Assembly (NCBI GenBank): GCA_003132265.1
Contig: PKXE01000103.1
Location: 2,576 to 8,891, forward strand
DNA: 6,316 bases
Direction of reading: 5' to 3'
DNA from: Candidatus Dormiibacterota bacterium
GTDB lineage: Bacteria > Chloroflexota > Dormibacteria > Aeolococcales > Bog-877
Shown here: one piece after another, positions 4,904 through 6,316 of the stretch
How positions within the stretch are numbered: the first letter of the stretch is position 1
Layout: each line of letters opens with the position of its first letter
Translations under genes and position numbers: made by a program
The notes under the pieces: generated by a model
Told to the model about the DNA's origin: nothing
The model's input: only the letters and a program-made list of their open reading frames with translations
Database searches by the model: none

Positions 4904-6316
4904 TTACTCCGCCGAGATAATGAACTGGTACAGCGCTTGGCCCCCGTCGTGTCGTTCCACCTCAAGGCCGGGGAACCGCACCCGGATGGCCCGCTCCAGC
5001 TCTTCGCCGACCTCGGTTTCCACGTCGGCCCCACGGTACAGGGTGACCACCTCCACCGAACCATCTGGGAGCTCCCCCAGGGCCGCCAGAACCACCTGGT
5101 TGATCTCAGCGCCGGCACTGACCAGGCGACCGTCCAGCATGCCGATCAGCGCCCCCGCTTCGACCTGGCGGTCACCGATCTGGCTGTCGCGGACCGCCCG
5201 CGTCACCTCGATTGCATGCACCCCGCCCATGGCCCGCTCCATCCGGAAGCGGTTGACCTCGAGAGGGGACCCCGGATCAAAGGCCAAAAGCGCCGCGATC
5301 CCCTGGGGCAGGTTCCGCGATGGCACCACCGCCGCCTCCCGGGCGCAGATCCCCGCGGCCTGCTCCGCCACCAGCACCAAGTTGGCGTTGTTGGGCAGCA
5401 GCACCACCTCCGTGGCTTGGGCCGCTTCGATCCCTTGCAGGATCTGCTCGGTGGACGGGTTCAGGCTCTGGCCCCCCTCCACCACCGTGGCTGCCCCCAG
5501 GCCCAAGAGCAGCTCCCGAAACCCCTCCCCCTGAGCCACCGTCACCACCGCCAGTGGCAAGAGGCCCGGGGCGACGGTGGGGGCGGCCCCCCGCCCTTGA
5601 GCCTCATGGTGCTGGGCGGTCATGTCCTCGACCTTCAGCCGCTCGATCTTGCCCAGCTGGGCAGCCCGCGAGAGGAGCTCCCAGGGCTCTTTGGTGTGGA
5701 CGTGGACGTGCATCAGCCCGGGCTCCCCGACGACCAGCGCCGAATCGTCCTCGGCCTCGTCGCCCAGCCTGGAGCGGATCTCGAGAGCCTCCATTTGAGC
5801 GCCGACCAGGGCGAACTCCGTGCAGTAGCCAAAGCCTCCCTCGGGCGCCACCGCCGCGGCGGCTCCCCGAGGACGCACCACAGTGGGCCTGGCCACTCCA
5901 CTCCCGCCTCCCCCCTCGGCCTTCAGGGCGACCGGCCCCGGGCCCGGCCCGGCGACTCGCTCCGCGATGGCGGTCAGGATCACCGCCAGCCCAAAGCCGC
6001 CCGCGTCGACGACGCCCGCCTCGCGAAGGACTTCCATCTGGTCCCGGCTCCGCTCGACCGCGGCCCACGCCTCCGCCACCACCGCCTCCGCCAACTGACT
6101 GAGGTCGCCGCCTCGGTCCAGGGACTTCTGGGCCGCCCGGGCCGCGTCCCGGCCTACCGAGAGGATGGTGCCCTCCACCGGCCGCTTCACCGCTAGATAG
6201 GCGACCCGGGAGCCTTCGGCGAGCGCCTCGCAGAGGCCCTCCGGAGCCAGGGTCTCTCGGTCGTGGGAACAAGCCGACCAGCCCCGCAGGACCTGGGAGA
6301 GGATGACCCCGGAATT
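4904..6316 (-). CDS. DAK2 domain fatty acid kinase, FakA/YloV-like (5' end outside window)
   Basis: The last 470 residues of a protein whose 5' end lies beyond the right edge. The frame stays open to base 6316, and the first visible residues NSGVILSQVLRGW are the conserved middle of the DAK2 (DhaL-like) kinase domain. The GTG at 6190 is therefore internal. The DAK2 part runs to about residue 120, with VKRPVEGTIL (43 to 52) and LREAGVVDAGG (97 to 107). A Gly/Ala/Pro-rich linker (about 122 to 161) follows. The middle domain has GYCTEF (163 to 168) and HVHVHT (203 to 208), which supply the Cys and His residues reported to bind zinc in FakA. The C-terminal part has QSLNPST (283 to 289), LLPNN (306 to 310) and VPSRNLPQGIAALLAFDP (331 to 348), all typical. 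FakA phosphorylates fatty acids held by DegV/FakB, using ATP. The ATP/Mg-binding DGDTG motif should lie in the missing N-terminal 80 to 100 residues. Confidence 0.93.
   Translation of the reverse strand, partial: NSGVILSQVLRGWSACSHDRETLAPEGLCEALAEGSRVAYLAVKRPVEGTILSVGRDAARAAQKSLDRGGDLSQLAEAVVAEAWAAVERSRDQMEVLREAGVVDAGGFGLAVILTAIAERVAGPGPGPVALKAEGGGGSGVARPTVVRPRGAAAAVAPEGGFGYCTEFALVGAQMEALEIRSRLGDEAEDDSALVVGEPGLMHVHVHTKEPWELLSRAAQLGKIERLKVEDMTAQHHEAQGRGAAPTVAPGLLPLAVVTVAQGEGFRELLLGLGAATVVEGGQSLNPSTEQILQGIEAAQATEVVLLPNNANLVLVAEQAAGICAREAAVVPSRNLPQGIAALLAFDPGSPLEVNRFRMERAMGGVHAIEVTRAVRDSQIGDRQVEAGALIGMLDGRLVSAGAEINQVVLAALGELPDGSVEVVTLYRGADVETEVGEELERAIRVRFPGLEVERHDGGQALYQFIISAE

Noticed and set aside
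4904..6190. GTG at 6190 as the start of the kinase gene
   Set aside because: The same frame is open to the window edge and encodes NSGVILSQ, a conserved part of the DAK2 domain. The real start is outside the window.
4511..6196. Long open frame on the plus strand (561 codons) opposite the kinase gene
   Set aside because: It is antisense to a clear FakA-like gene, has no recognisable motif and is rich in Pro, His, Arg and Gln. This is the usual by-product of codon bias in GC-rich DNA.
1..6316. Possible defence, mobile or secretion system
   Set aside because: Every gene is a recognised housekeeping family in a familiar order, and no repeats, recombinase, toxin-antitoxin pair or unusual composition is visible.

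Overview
This is a high-GC, gene-dense bacterial chromosomal segment. All seven genes lie on the minus strand, so transcription runs from the right edge to the left edge. In transcriptional order they are: a 5'-truncated DAK2/FakA-type kinase gene, a DegV/FakB-type fatty-acid-binding protein gene, recG, rsmD, coaD, a small coiled-coil protein gene of the DivIVA-like/'ATPase' family, and rpmF (ribosomal protein L32). The gaps are 12, 55, 51, -4 (overlap), 10 and 36 bases. This spacing points to one operon or a series of overlapping transcription units. No stretch longer than 55 bases is without a gene.

The gene content and order resemble the dak-recG-rsmD-coaD-(DivIVA-like)-rpmF neighbourhood known from Actinobacteria, Chloroflexota and high-GC Firmicutes. 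GTG starts are frequent and Shine-Dalgarno (SD) sites are GGAGG-like where present. I would place the source among Gram-positive-related lineages (Terrabacteria). A Chloroflexota/Dormibacterota-like or actinobacterial organism is plausible, but the window alone cannot settle this. No mobile element, tRNA, rRNA, CRISPR array or sign of recent transfer is visible.

Functionally the block is housekeeping. FakA with DegV/FakB would phosphorylate fatty acids bound by the DegV protein, making acyl-phosphate for phospholipid synthesis. RecG remodels stalled forks and Holliday junctions. RsmD methylates 16S rRNA. CoaD makes dephospho-CoA. The coiled-coil protein may act in envelope growth or division. 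L32 is part of the large ribosomal subunit.

I did not find a previously undescribed system. The points worth a second look are local: hairpins that could control translation starts of recG and rsmD, a possible near-leaderless rpmF promoter, the absence of the DUF177/YceD gene that often precedes rpmF, a divergent N-terminal motif in RsmD, and the tight FakA/FakB gene pair.
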